Position numbers and translations under genes: made by a program. Under the pieces are notes generated by a model. That model had not been told where the DNA came from and searched no databases. It was given only the letters and a program-made list of their open reading frames with translations. A DNA stretch of 9,726 nucleotides from Chloroflexota bacterium (GTDB taxonomy: Bacteria > Chloroflexota > Anaerolineae > J102): NCBI GenBank assembly GCA_003353825.1, contig PIVW01000201.1, forward strand, positions 1 through 9,726, read 5' to 3'. Positions 1 through 7,292 of this stretch are shown here, piece after piece (within the stretch, counting starts at the first letter, position 1; each line of letters begins with the position of its first letter).

Positions 1-74
1 AGTGGCACGTTGCAAGTGGCAAGTTCAACCTTGTCTGCAAGCGAAGTTGTACCTGCGACCTGCTACTTGCTACC
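1..74. repeat. Heptamer-periodic imperfect inverted repeat
   Basis: Left arm 1-29 and right arm 46-74 pair at about 21 of 29 positions around a 16-base centre. Each arm is built of 7-base units. On the left they are GGCACGT (4-10), TGCAAGT (11-17) and GGCAAGT (18-24). On the right they are ACCTGCG, ACCTGCT, ACTTGCT and ACCTGCC (51-78). The shared unit is NGCARGT or its complement. It is non-coding and looks like a dispersed intergenic repeat of this genome, although only one locus is visible here. Confidence 0.6.
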
Positions 75-75
75 T

Positions 76-97
76 GCCCCAACGGGGCCTGATTTTC
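76..97 (+). terminator. Weak GC hairpin followed by a short T run
   Basis: GCCCC (76-80) pairs with GGGGC (84-88) around the loop AAC, and a short T stretch (ATTTTC) follows. It could end a plus-strand gene lying left of the window, or simply be part of the adjoining repeat. The T run is short, so this is only a suggestion. Confidence 0.25.
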
Positions 98-348
98 ACA
101 GCGCCGTCTGGGAACAATTGCTAGTTCGTTGCTGCGAAGATAGCTGTACAGTTTACAATAGGTGATTTATTGTCGTAGCAAGTGCACAAAAGCGCTAAAA
201 CGCTTACTACAAACTGCCCTCCTACTTTGGACAGAGAATTCAATAACTTGTGGAACTCATCCGCCATTTCAGGGAGCAATTCGGCAAGTTATTCTGTCCT
301 AAGTCCTTTTGCAGCTTTGCACCAGGCATCGATGGCGCAGGGAAAACC
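89..348. other. Non-coding leader before the prepilin peptidase gene
   Basis: No convincing gene lies here. The reading frames that cross it have no recognisable protein features, and one continues as a GTG-start extension of the peptidase frame. A small hairpin-capable stretch, AAGCG/CGCTT, lies near 190-204. TACAAT near 154-160 could be a -10 box, but a well-spaced -35 box is missing. I cannot place a promoter with confidence. Confidence 0.4.
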
Positions 349-906
349 ATGCAGAAAGCAGCCTTACTCGACGTCAGGCAGTTTTTATATCCATCGTCCA
401 AGTATCTGTTTCTTGGGGCGATTGTCCTTGTGCAAGGATATCTCGCTGTTTATCGCTATGGATTGACAACCCAGGCAGTGACCACGGCGATCTGTTGCTG
501 GCTACTCCTTGCCATCGCCCTGTATGATCTCACACAACGGCGCATACCCGATCGCATTCTCTGGCTGGCGGTACCGGTCATTACCATCGATGCTATAGTT
601 CAACAGCCACCGGTACTCCTGACAGCGCTGCTAGGCGGCATGTTGGGCTATGGCCTGTTTTGGATCATCGCCAGCGCCCGTCCTGGAGCTATGGGGTGGG
701 GTGATGTCAAACTGGCCGGTTTAATCGGCATGATGGTAGGTTACCCCGATGTGGTTTATGCCCTGTTGCTAGGTATCATTTTCGCCGGAGTGGCCGCCCT
801 GTTCTTGGTGCTGAGCAAGCGCGCAGAACTGAATCAGACCATGGCTTGTGGCCCCTACTTGGTGTTTGGGGCCTGGTTGTTACTATTTTACGGCCAAGCC
901 TTCTAG
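349..906 (+). CDS. Type IV prepilin peptidase, A24 family, peptidase domain only
   Basis: This is an integral-membrane aspartic peptidase of the kind that cleaves the leader of type IV pilin or pseudopilin precursors at the inner face of the membrane. Both family aspartates are visible: Asp60 in YDLTQRRIPD and Asp119 in GWGDVKLAG. About six hydrophobic segments span its 185 residues. The N-terminal methyltransferase domain with its cysteine pairs, found in full-length PilD/GspO, is absent, so this is the short form. I start it at the ATG at 349 because AGGGA lies 5 bases upstream. A GTG at 250 would add 33 residues unlike the family. No pilin or secretion genes adjoin it, so the substrate is unknown. 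Its stop codon shares the CTAG at 903-906 with the convergent TerC gene. Confidence 0.88.
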   Translation: MQKAALLDVRQFLYPSSKYLFLGAIVLVQGYLAVYRYGLTTQAVTTAICCWLLLAIALYDLTQRRIPDRILWLAVPVITIDAIVQQPPVLLTALLGGMLGYGLFWIIASARPGAMGWGDVKLAGLIGMMVGYPDVVYALLLGIIFAGVAALFLVLSKRAELNQTMACGPYLVFGAWLLLFYGQAF

Positions 907-1811
907 GCGGCAGAACTATCACCTGACCGCAATTGGCTCCGCACCGCCGTAAAAAGGCGAGAGAAGGCCCAACCAATTGGACGTAGTATGAGATTAATCC
1001 CGTCATCCAGCAGGCCGAAGAAACGGCGGATAACGTACACCACCGGCTGTAGAATGCGATGCAGTAAGGGCCATCGCGCATAGAGTAAGGCCAAAACAAT
1101 CGTGCCGACGGAGATGACGAATTTTTGCCAGTGGGCAAAGTGGATATCGAGCCCAAGCAAGGTTGCAGTTTCCTCGATGAGCAACTCAAGCGCGATATTG
1201 AGTACCAAGACGTAGGCGGTCGGCGCTAGAATCGGTTCTCTTTCGATCATCACCGTAAAGATCTGAGCCGCAAATCGCATCGTGACAATGCCCAGCGCCA
1301 CGCCCAACAGCACCACCCACAGCATATCGCTTAGCGCCACGGCAGCGACGACATTGTCTACACTGAATGCCAGATCCGCCAACTCGACCATGAGCACCAC
1401 CGTCCAAAACTCTTTGCCGCGTACTGACTCGGCTTTCTCCTCAGCATCGTCATCAGGCCCATGGGAGTGACTGGATTTGATAGCCAGATGAGCGAGTGAT
1501 AGTTTGAACAAGTAGGCGGCGCCGAGCAGACGCAACCAAAGATTGCGGATCACGTACGAGGCCATGAGCAACATAAGGGCGCGCCCAAAATATGCACCGA
1601 GCAGTCCCACTTTCAACGCCGCCGCCCGTTGCCCTCCCAGCGTCCGGTCACCCCAAGACTGCATAAAAGCCAGACGTTTGGGCCAGGGGATGGCCTCGTT
1701 GGCCGGCAGTTCCGACACCATTGCGCCTAACACGGCCGCGTTGTCGATGGACAAAATACCTTCTAAAAAGATCAACTGTATGACGATAAATGTGATTTCA
1801 ATGGGAGACAC
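903..1811 (-). CDS. TerC family integral membrane protein (probable metal ion exporter)
   Basis: This is a 302-residue polytopic membrane protein of the TerC/Alx/YkoY family. Members are linked to tellurite resistance and, in characterised cases, to export of manganese. The two conserved acidic membrane motifs are present: LEGILSIDNA (Glu17, Asp23, Asn24) near the N-terminus and VELADLAFSVDNV (Glu143, Asp146, Asp152, Asn153) in the second half. This gives the usual internal duplication. A hydrophilic loop at about 113-128 is rich in His, Asp and Glu (SSHSHGPDDD). The C-terminus is basic and extended. The start is a GTG at 1811, where the family N-terminus begins; CAGGTAG lies upstream as a weak ribosome site. 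A promoter is seen at 1856-1885. Metal transport is inferred from the family; the ion is not determined by the sequence. Confidence 0.9.
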   Translation of the reverse strand: MSPIEITFIVIQLIFLEGILSIDNAAVLGAMVSELPANEAIPWPKRLAFMQSWGDRTLGGQRAAALKVGLLGAYFGRALMLLMASYVIRNLWLRLLGAAYLFKLSLAHLAIKSSHSHGPDDDAEEKAESVRGKEFWTVVLMVELADLAFSVDNVVAAVALSDMLWVVLLGVALGIVTMRFAAQIFTVMIEREPILAPTAYVLVLNIALELLIEETATLLGLDIHFAHWQKFVISVGTIVLALLYARWPLLHRILQPVVYVIRRFFGLLDDGINLILRPIGWAFSRLFTAVRSQLRSGDSSAA

Positions 1812-1855
1812 AGAAGCTACCTGACGGGGAGAAGATTGCTAAGCACAACCCTCGA

Positions 1856-1885
1856 ACTATAGCACGCTCAGAAAGCTCACGTCAA
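1856..1885 (-). promoter_or_regulatory. Sigma-70-type promoter for the TerC gene
   Basis: On the minus strand, TTGACG (1880-1885) and TATAGT (1856-1861) are 18 bases apart, and TG in the extended -10 position (TGCTATAGT) supports the match. Transcription would start near 1849, leaving a leader of about 38 bases. That is too short for the yybP-ykoY manganese riboswitch often seen before TerC genes. Confidence 0.6.
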
Positions 1886-1993
1886 AGGTTTGGTAACATT
1901 GCGGCATGTCGCGCATTCTGGTATCCTTCTCGATTGCACTGCACGTTACAAGCTTTACAACGTTGCCACAACATTTATTCTCGATACAAGCTT

Positions 1994-3073
1994 ATGTCTC
2001 ATCCACGTCTCTATATCCCAGGCCCGACCGAAGTCGATGAAGAGGTACTTGTTGCCCAAACCCAGCCCATGGTTGGGCATCGGAGCACAGAATTCACAGA
2101 GCTATTCTATGGTTTGATAGACTGGTTAAAGCTCATTTTGCAGACCAAAAACCATATCTACATGACTGCCTCGTCAGGATCGGGCTTGCAGGAGGCGGCT
2201 GTGCGAAATGCCGTAAGGCCCGGACGAAAGGTGCTGAATATGGTCTCTGGGGCATTTGGCGATCGCTGGCAAAAGGTCTCAATTGCCAATGGTTGCGAGT
2301 CGGTGCGTGTGGATTTGCCCTGGGGCCAACCCGTACGGCCGCAAGATATCGATCGCCACCTCTCGTTTGGTGGATATGATGCCGTCACCGTGGTGCACAA
2401 CGAAACCAGCACCGGGGTTATGAGCGATATTCGAGCCATAGCCAAACTGCTCGGAAATAAGTATCCCCACGTGTTACTGATGACAGATGCAGTATCTTCG
2501 GCAACGGGGGTATCGATCCCTTTCGACAGGTGGGAACTCGACCTGCTACTCACATCCAGCCAGAAGGCCTTCGCTTTACCGCCTGGATTGGCTTTTCTTG
2601 CCGTTTCGGACCGGTTGCTGTCACGCGCTGCAAAGGTCCCGCATCGAGGCTGGTATTTTGATATCCTGCAGTTAGAACAATACCTATCGTCTGGGCGCAC
2701 CACACCGGCCACGCCCGCCATCTCGTTGTTGTACGCGGCCGACCGCCAGTGCCGCCGCATACTTGATGAGGGATTGGAAGCGCGTTGGGCACGGCACCGG
2801 CAATGTATGGAGATGACCCACGCTTGGGCACAGCACCACGGTTTCGGATTATTCGCCGAACCTGGGTATGCCTCTCGCACAGTCACCTGCCTTCGAAATG
2901 ATCCGGGCATAGACGTCCCTGCACTCATCGCCCACGCACGTATACATAATATGGTGCTGGGCAATGGCTACGGTAAACTTAAAAACCAGACTTTCCGCAT
3001 CGCTCACATGGGCAATCTCACACCCACCAACATGAAAGAACTGTTCGCTGTGTTGGACGATTACCTTTCCTGA
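1994..3073 (+). CDS. Class V PLP aminotransferase (alanine/serine-glyoxylate type)
   Basis: This 359-residue fold-type I PLP enzyme resembles serine-glyoxylate, serine-pyruvate and alanine-glyoxylate aminotransferases. Visible family features are the N-terminal LYIPGPTEV, the PMVGHRS loop (27-31), the SSGSG phosphate-site stretch (60-64), Asp165 in MTDAVSS contacting the cofactor ring nitrogen, the Schiff-base Lys191 in TSSQKAF, and Arg335 in FRIAHMG, the usual substrate carboxylate binder. The start is set at 1994 because family homology begins at MSHPRLYIPGP; an in-frame ATG at 1934 adds 20 unrelated residues. The ribosome site is weak. Enolase follows after 95 bases on the same strand, which would fit glycerate/serine metabolism. 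The true amino donor and acceptor cannot be read from the sequence. Confidence 0.88.
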   Translation: MSHPRLYIPGPTEVDEEVLVAQTQPMVGHRSTEFTELFYGLIDWLKLILQTKNHIYMTASSGSGLQEAAVRNAVRPGRKVLNMVSGAFGDRWQKVSIANGCESVRVDLPWGQPVRPQDIDRHLSFGGYDAVTVVHNETSTGVMSDIRAIAKLLGNKYPHVLLMTDAVSSATGVSIPFDRWELDLLLTSSQKAFALPPGLAFLAVSDRLLSRAAKVPHRGWYFDILQLEQYLSSGRTTPATPAISLLYAADRQCRRILDEGLEARWARHRQCMEMTHAWAQHHGFGLFAEPGYASRTVTCLRNDPGIDVPALIAHARIHNMVLGNGYGKLKNQTFRIAHMGNLTPTNMKELFAVLDDYLS

Positions 3074-3141
3074 TTTATACCCACCAACAAACTAACCTCA
3101 CAAATCCTACTTATAGTGTGAGATGATTGATCTCGCAGTAA

Positions 3142-4464
<1,323 letters not shown>

Positions 4465-4486
4465 AACACTCAAAGCATTTGACACG

Positions 4487-4533
4487 AAGCCAAGAAGGCC
4501 GCAACTGGGTTTTGCTGTGGCCTTCTTGCTTTA
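4487..4533 (+). terminator. Hairpin terminator after enolase
   Basis: CAAGAAGGCC (4491-4500) pairs with GGCCTTCTTG (4519-4528). AAG/CTT extends the stem past one bulged base to about 13 bp. The 18-base loop contains a possible inner GCAA/TTGC pair. A short CTTTAT tail follows on the plus strand. It separates enolase from the convergent methyltransferase. On the minus strand no T run follows, so it probably acts mainly for enolase. Confidence 0.65.
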
Positions 4534-4612
4534 TGACAAAGTGACAAGGTGCTTTCTTGGCCTCCAAGCCATTTATACCTGCACACTGAACTCAACAATC
4601 AACACCTGACAC

Positions 4613-5482
4613 CTAAACCAGATCCATACGCGGTCTGCGCACTAAGCCGTCATACTCGCCATAACGAGGATGGTCGAGGATATGCGCCATGTAGAGCTTT
4701 TCTACCCAGATGGCATTGCTGTAGCGCGAGGGCACGTAGAAACGCGCACCGTGGATAGGCGAGATCTTGCGCATGGGCTGAGTCTCATTGAACTCGGCAA
4801 TAGCCAGACGCTCGCCATTGAACTCGGCAAATGTGAAGCCGAGAATGTCGTCGAAGTAGCACTGTATACGAGGCAGTAGCAGGTCGGAATCAGCTCGGAG
4901 TAAGGGAAATGCGTGCATGGTTGAGCTATAGAGGTCGAGATCCCACGAGATGAAGGCGATGGGCGCCGGCCGGGTTTTCAGAAAGGCCGGAATCGTCTCC
5001 TCCACCAATCCTAAAATGAGTTTACCTCGCTGCATCCGTTGTTGCAACCGCTTCTGATTCATGGGGAAATCACCATCAGACCACAAGTTGGGTAGATCTC
5101 GATAGACTTCCGGCTTGGGTAAACCCGCCCCACTATCAAATCCATAAATATCGATGGCGACGCCAAGAGTGGCTTCTACCCGTCCTGCAGCCCGATCCAG
5201 GGCCACCAGACCGTTGCCTCCCGCCACTCCCAATTCGATCACAGAGATGCGTTCGATGGCAAGATGTTTTGCCAGATAAGCACCATGCGCCATCCCCCAG
5301 GTGTAGTGTGGCCGTTGCAAAGATCCTAACTCAGTTGCGATCTCTTCTACAAGCGCATTCAATTGGCCATAAGCAAAACGATCCTGTGAAAAATCGGTCT
5401 TGGCAGGTTGGGTTTCTGCCAACCAGGATCGTGCTGTTCTAACGCCTTTACGAAGGCCGCGTTTCAAAACATTGTCTGTCAT
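4613..5482 (-). CDS. Class I SAM-dependent methyltransferase, TylF/macrocin O-methyltransferase-like
   Basis: This 289-residue soluble protein has a Rossmann-type methyltransferase core. Motif I is VIELGVAGGNGL (81-92). It is followed by IYGFDSGAGLP (112-122), where Asp116 sits in the position used by TylF-like enzymes. WDLDLYSST (180-188) supplies acidic residues comparable to the metal-binding DxDxY stretch of that group, and FDD at 210-212 is a further candidate. The first 30 residues are basic and may be a separate helix. The assignment to TylF-like sugar or small-molecule O-methyltransferases is by motif order; the substrate is unknown. The start is the ATG at 5482, with no strong ribosome site. 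It stands alone between the enolase terminator and a repeat-rich block and has its own strong promoter. Confidence 0.75.
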   Translation of the reverse strand: MTDNVLKRGLRKGVRTARSWLAETQPAKTDFSQDRFAYGQLNALVEEIATELGSLQRPHYTWGMAHGAYLAKHLAIERISVIELGVAGGNGLVALDRAAGRVEATLGVAIDIYGFDSGAGLPKPEVYRDLPNLWSDGDFPMNQKRLQQRMQRGKLILGLVEETIPAFLKTRPAPIAFISWDLDLYSSTMHAFPLLRADSDLLLPRIQCYFDDILGFTFAEFNGERLAIAEFNETQPMRKISPIHGARFYVPSRYSNAIWVEKLYMAHILDHPRYGEYDGLVRRPRMDLV

Positions 5483-5542
5483 ACATCGACTCGTGACTCA
5501 GTGTAGATCGTCGTGAAGGATTTCAATGCGTGATGCCTGCTC

Positions 5543-5571
5543 ATCATACTAGTCGTGCCGTGTCGTGTCAA
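5543..5571 (-). promoter_or_regulatory. Near-consensus sigma-70-type promoter for the methyltransferase
   Basis: Reading on the minus strand, TTGACA (5566-5571) is a perfect -35 box and TATGAT (5543-5548) matches the -10 box in five of six bases. The spacer is exactly 17 bases. The predicted start near 5536 leaves a leader of about 54 bases before the ATG at 5482. It is the best promoter in the window. Confidence 0.75.
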
Positions 5572-5676
5572 TGCCCAAGGACTTTTGTATCTATGGGATA
5601 ATCTTCATGACTTCGCCCTTGGCATGTGGTACAATCCCTCAACACTAGGATCACATGATAACAGAAGTCGACTGAT

Positions 5677-5781
5677 ATCCCTTTACCTTAGTTACCGGTT
5701 AAGAGTTATTCCTTAGTCTCTCTCTAGTAAATCCCTTTACCTTAGCCTCTGGTCAAGCCCTTTACTACGCCGTTAAATAAG
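5677..5781. repeat. Two 27-base direct repeats, 54-base period, with a degenerate third copy
   Basis: The 15-mer ATCCCTTTACCTTAG occurs at 5677-5691 and 5731-5745. Each copy is followed by a related 12-mer (TTACCGGTTAAG, CCTCTGGTCAAG; 7 of 12 identical). A decayed third copy, CCCTTTACTACG followed by CCGTTAAATAAG, runs from 5758 to 5781 directly against the left flank of the MITE-like element. Function unknown. Confidence 0.65.
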
Positions 5782-5944
5782 TTTTCGTATCTTCTCAATA
5801 ACTTGGGGGAACCAACTCGTCCACGAAGGCATGTCCTGAGCGTAGCCGAAGGGTGGACGTTCGGCGTAGGTTCGTAGAACCCCGCCCCCAGAGCCCGAAT
5901 TCATTCGGCGAGTGCCCCAGAATATTGAGAAGATACAAGTTTTC
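5779..5944. mobile_element. 150-bp MITE-like element with 14-bp TIRs and 8-bp target duplication
   Basis: The element at 5787-5936 begins GTATCTTCTCAATA and ends with its exact reverse complement TATTGAGAAGATAC (5923-5936). A TGGGG/CCCCA block continues the inverted repeats inward after three mismatches. Immediately outside both ends is the same octamer AAGTTTTC (5779-5786 and 5937-5944), the expected trace of an 8-bp target duplication. The inside has no coding frame. It holds nested palindromes: CGTCCAC/GTGGACG (5818-5824 and 5853-5859), GGTTC-GTA-GAACC (5869-5881), CCGAAT-TC-ATTCGG (about 5894-5907), and a CCTGAGCGTAGCCGAAGG stretch like those dispersed in many bacterial intergenic regions. 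It would need a transposase from elsewhere; I do not recognise the parent family. Confidence 0.8.
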
Positions 5945-5990
5945 TATCATTGCGAGTAACCTAGAGTGCTGCGCCCCCTACATGATGACT

Positions 5991-6018
5991 GGAAACAACT
6001 TACCATAACATTGTTTCC
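5991..6018. repeat. 8-bp perfect hairpin
   Basis: GGAAACAA (5991-5998) pairs with TTGTTTCC (6011-6018) around a 12-base loop. It lies in the 84-base stretch that separates the two halves of the left arm of the composite repeat. A T7 run follows, but 12 bases further on, so I do not call it a terminator. Confidence 0.5.
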
Positions 6019-6079
6019 TTAGTAGGAGCTTTTTTTGCGACGAAGCAATCCTCAAGTCTGCAATATGCGTTCAAGTAAG

Positions 6080-6130
6080 GCGACTTCCGAAAAATAATTG
6101 AGGGATATTTTATCATTTTTCGGAAGTCGC
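6080..6130. repeat. 16-bp perfect hairpin
   Basis: GCGACTTCCGAAAAAT (6080-6095) pairs without mismatch with 6115-6130 around a 19-base AT-rich loop. The stem top carries the 8-mer TCCGAAAA/TTTTCGGA, which it shares with the next hairpin. It could form in DNA or RNA and lies about 150 bases before the MoxR start. Confidence 0.85.
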
Positions 6131-6133
6131 TAA

Positions 6134-6178
6134 AGGCATTTTCGGATTGGAGACTTATTTAATTTTCCGAAAATGCCT
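6134..6178. repeat. 13-bp perfect hairpin
   Basis: AGGCATTTTCGGA (6134-6146) pairs without mismatch with TCCGAAAATGCCT (6166-6178) around another 19-base loop. It starts three bases after the previous hairpin. The same 8-mer appears in opposite arm order, so arms of the two hairpins can also pair with each other. Confidence 0.85.
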
Positions 6179-6271
6179 AAGTTGGAGATTGCTTCGCTTC
6201 GCTCGCAATGACATGTTGAGTTTGTTTCCTTAACACTGTATTTACCAAGATTACTTTAATTTCTATAGATC

Positions 6272-6275
6272 GGAG
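6272..6275 (+). promoter_or_regulatory. Ribosome binding site of the MoxR-type gene
   Basis: GGAG lies 5 bases before the ATG at 6281 and supports that start. TATAGA at 6264-6269 is too close to serve as a -10 box, because transcription would then begin inside the ribosome site. Confidence 0.6.
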
Positions 6276-6280
6276 AAACT

Positions 6281-7240
6281 ATGTCAGCGCCATCAATTGC
6301 GCAAGAGTTGGTCGAACGTATTACGGCCAATGTCGAACGCGTTATTTTAGGAAAACGCCAGGCAATCCAGTTAACACTCCTGGCATTGCTATGTGAAGGC
6401 CATTTGTTAATCGAAGATGTCCCCGGCTTGGGTAAAACCATGCTGGCTCGATCCATTGCCCGTTCCATTGGCTGTAATTTCAGCCGAATCCAGTTCACAC
6501 CCGACATGCTGCCAAGCGATGTCACCGGTGTTTCAGTCTATAACCAAAAGACGCAAGAATTTCAGTTTCGCTCAGGGCCGATTTTCGCTCAGATCGTATT
6601 GGCCGACGAGATCAACCGGGCAACACCAAAAACACAGGCAGCGCTTCTTGAGGCAATGGAAGAACGTCAGGTAACTGTGGATGGTACGACCCACGCTATG
6701 GCCAGGCCTTTCCTCGTCCTGGCGACCCAAAACCCTATCGAATACGAAGGGACTTTCCCGCTGCCGGAGGCACAGATTGACCGTTTTATCATGCGTATCA
6801 ATCTCGGTTATCCCGAACGCAGACATGAAGTCGCCATTCTTGATTCGCAAAGCGATCATCATCCCATCGAAGATATCTCGCAGGTGGTAACGGCAGAGGA
6901 ATTGCAAGGGGCGCAGCAGGCGGTCAAGTCCGTTTACATGGATGATCAGATCAAAGGCTACATCGTCTCACTGACCTCAGCCACGCGCGAACACCCGGAT
7001 GTGTATCTGGGCGCCAGTCCCCGTGGTTCGCTGGCACTGTTCAAAACGGCCCGTGCCTATGCGGCTGTGCATGGGCGCGACTATGTTCTGCCAGACGATG
7101 TCAAGGCACTGGCCCGCTCTACCCTCGCCCATCGCCTTATCATCAGCCCATCTGCCCGTATCAAAGATGTCAATCCCGAAACCGTGGTGGAAGAAACACT
7201 TTCATCTATCACGGTGCCGGGGACGCGGGCCCAGAACTGA
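6281..7240 (+). CDS. MoxR-family AAA+ ATPase
   Basis: This 319-residue cytoplasmic AAA+ ATPase belongs to a family of chaperones that help metal insertion, complex assembly or activation of membrane-associated partners. It shows the Walker A motif in EDVPGLGKT (45-53, Lys52), Walker B in IVLADEINR (Asp109, Glu110), sensor 1 around Asn151 in LATQNP, an arginine in DRF (Arg168), and sensor 2 Arg248 in GASPRGSL, in the expected order. The length and the AAA_3-plus-lid layout are normal. The start at 6281 has a good ribosome site. The DUF58 gene follows 52 bases later, the classic MoxR neighbour; the two proteins are expected to work together. It is the first gene of a same-strand run of four, and its promoter must lie in or beyond the repeat block. 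Confidence 0.95.
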   Translation: MSAPSIAQELVERITANVERVILGKRQAIQLTLLALLCEGHLLIEDVPGLGKTMLARSIARSIGCNFSRIQFTPDMLPSDVTGVSVYNQKTQEFQFRSGPIFAQIVLADEINRATPKTQAALLEAMEERQVTVDGTTHAMARPFLVLATQNPIEYEGTFPLPEAQIDRFIMRINLGYPERRHEVAILDSQSDHHPIEDISQVVTAEELQGAQQAVKSVYMDDQIKGYIVSLTSATREHPDVYLGASPRGSLALFKTARAYAAVHGRDYVLPDDVKALARSTLAHRLIISPSARIKDVNPETVVEETLSSITVPGTRAQN

Positions 7241-7292
7241 TTTGATGCTCAACCGATATTCATTCTCCGACATTTGATGGACGTTTGCTAAC

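Larger units (their letters stand above)
5948..6210. repeat. Composite fold-back repeat (CATTGCGAG ... CTCGCAATG arms)
   Basis: The outer inverted arms are CATTGCGAG (5948-5956) and CTCGCAATG (6202-6210). The inner arms are CGAAGCAATC (6041-6050) and GATTGCTTCG (6187-6196). On the right, the two halves lie 5 bases apart; on the left they are separated by 84 bases, as though the left arm had been opened by an insertion. The arm sequence resembles the CATTGCGAG...GAAGCAATC type of dispersed repeat found in several bacterial phyla. Between the inner arms lie the two strong hairpins listed separately. The 11-mer TTGTTTCCTTA occurs at 6011-6021 and again at 6222-6232, close to the edges of the inner part. 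Confidence 0.65.
5572..6280. other. Repeat-rich non-coding block between divergent genes
   Basis: No protein-coding frame of note is present on either strand. From left to right it holds an imperfect inverted pair (ATGCCCAAGG near 5570-5579 with CCTTGGCAT near 5618-5625), the 27-base direct repeats at 5677-5757, the MITE-like element at 5787-5936, and a composite fold-back repeat at 5948-6210 with three internal hairpins. The MoxR ribosome site GGAG follows at 6272. A weak promoter for MoxR could be TTGAGT (6216-6221), 17 bases, TATTTA (6239-6244); the match is poor. Confidence 0.6.

Noticed and set aside
325..351. A Walker A-like string GIDGAGKT in the GTG-start extension of the prepilin peptidase frame
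   Set aside because: It lies in the 33-residue extension before the better start at 349, no NTPase domain follows, and the AGGGA ribosome site lies within its codons. It is a chance match.
182..466. 94-residue frame on the plus strand
   Set aside because: It overlaps the peptidase gene in another frame and has no recognisable protein features.
1812..1855. Possible yybP-ykoY manganese riboswitch before TerC
   Set aside because: The predicted leader is only about 38 bases, and I see none of the conserved loop sequences of that riboswitch.
2158..2964. 268-residue minus-strand frame
   Set aside because: It is the antisense shadow of the aminotransferase, whose active-site residues are intact on the plus strand.
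5677..5781. CRISPR array
   Set aside because: There are only two good copies with a diverged third, and the units are not identical repeats with unique spacers. No cas genes are present.
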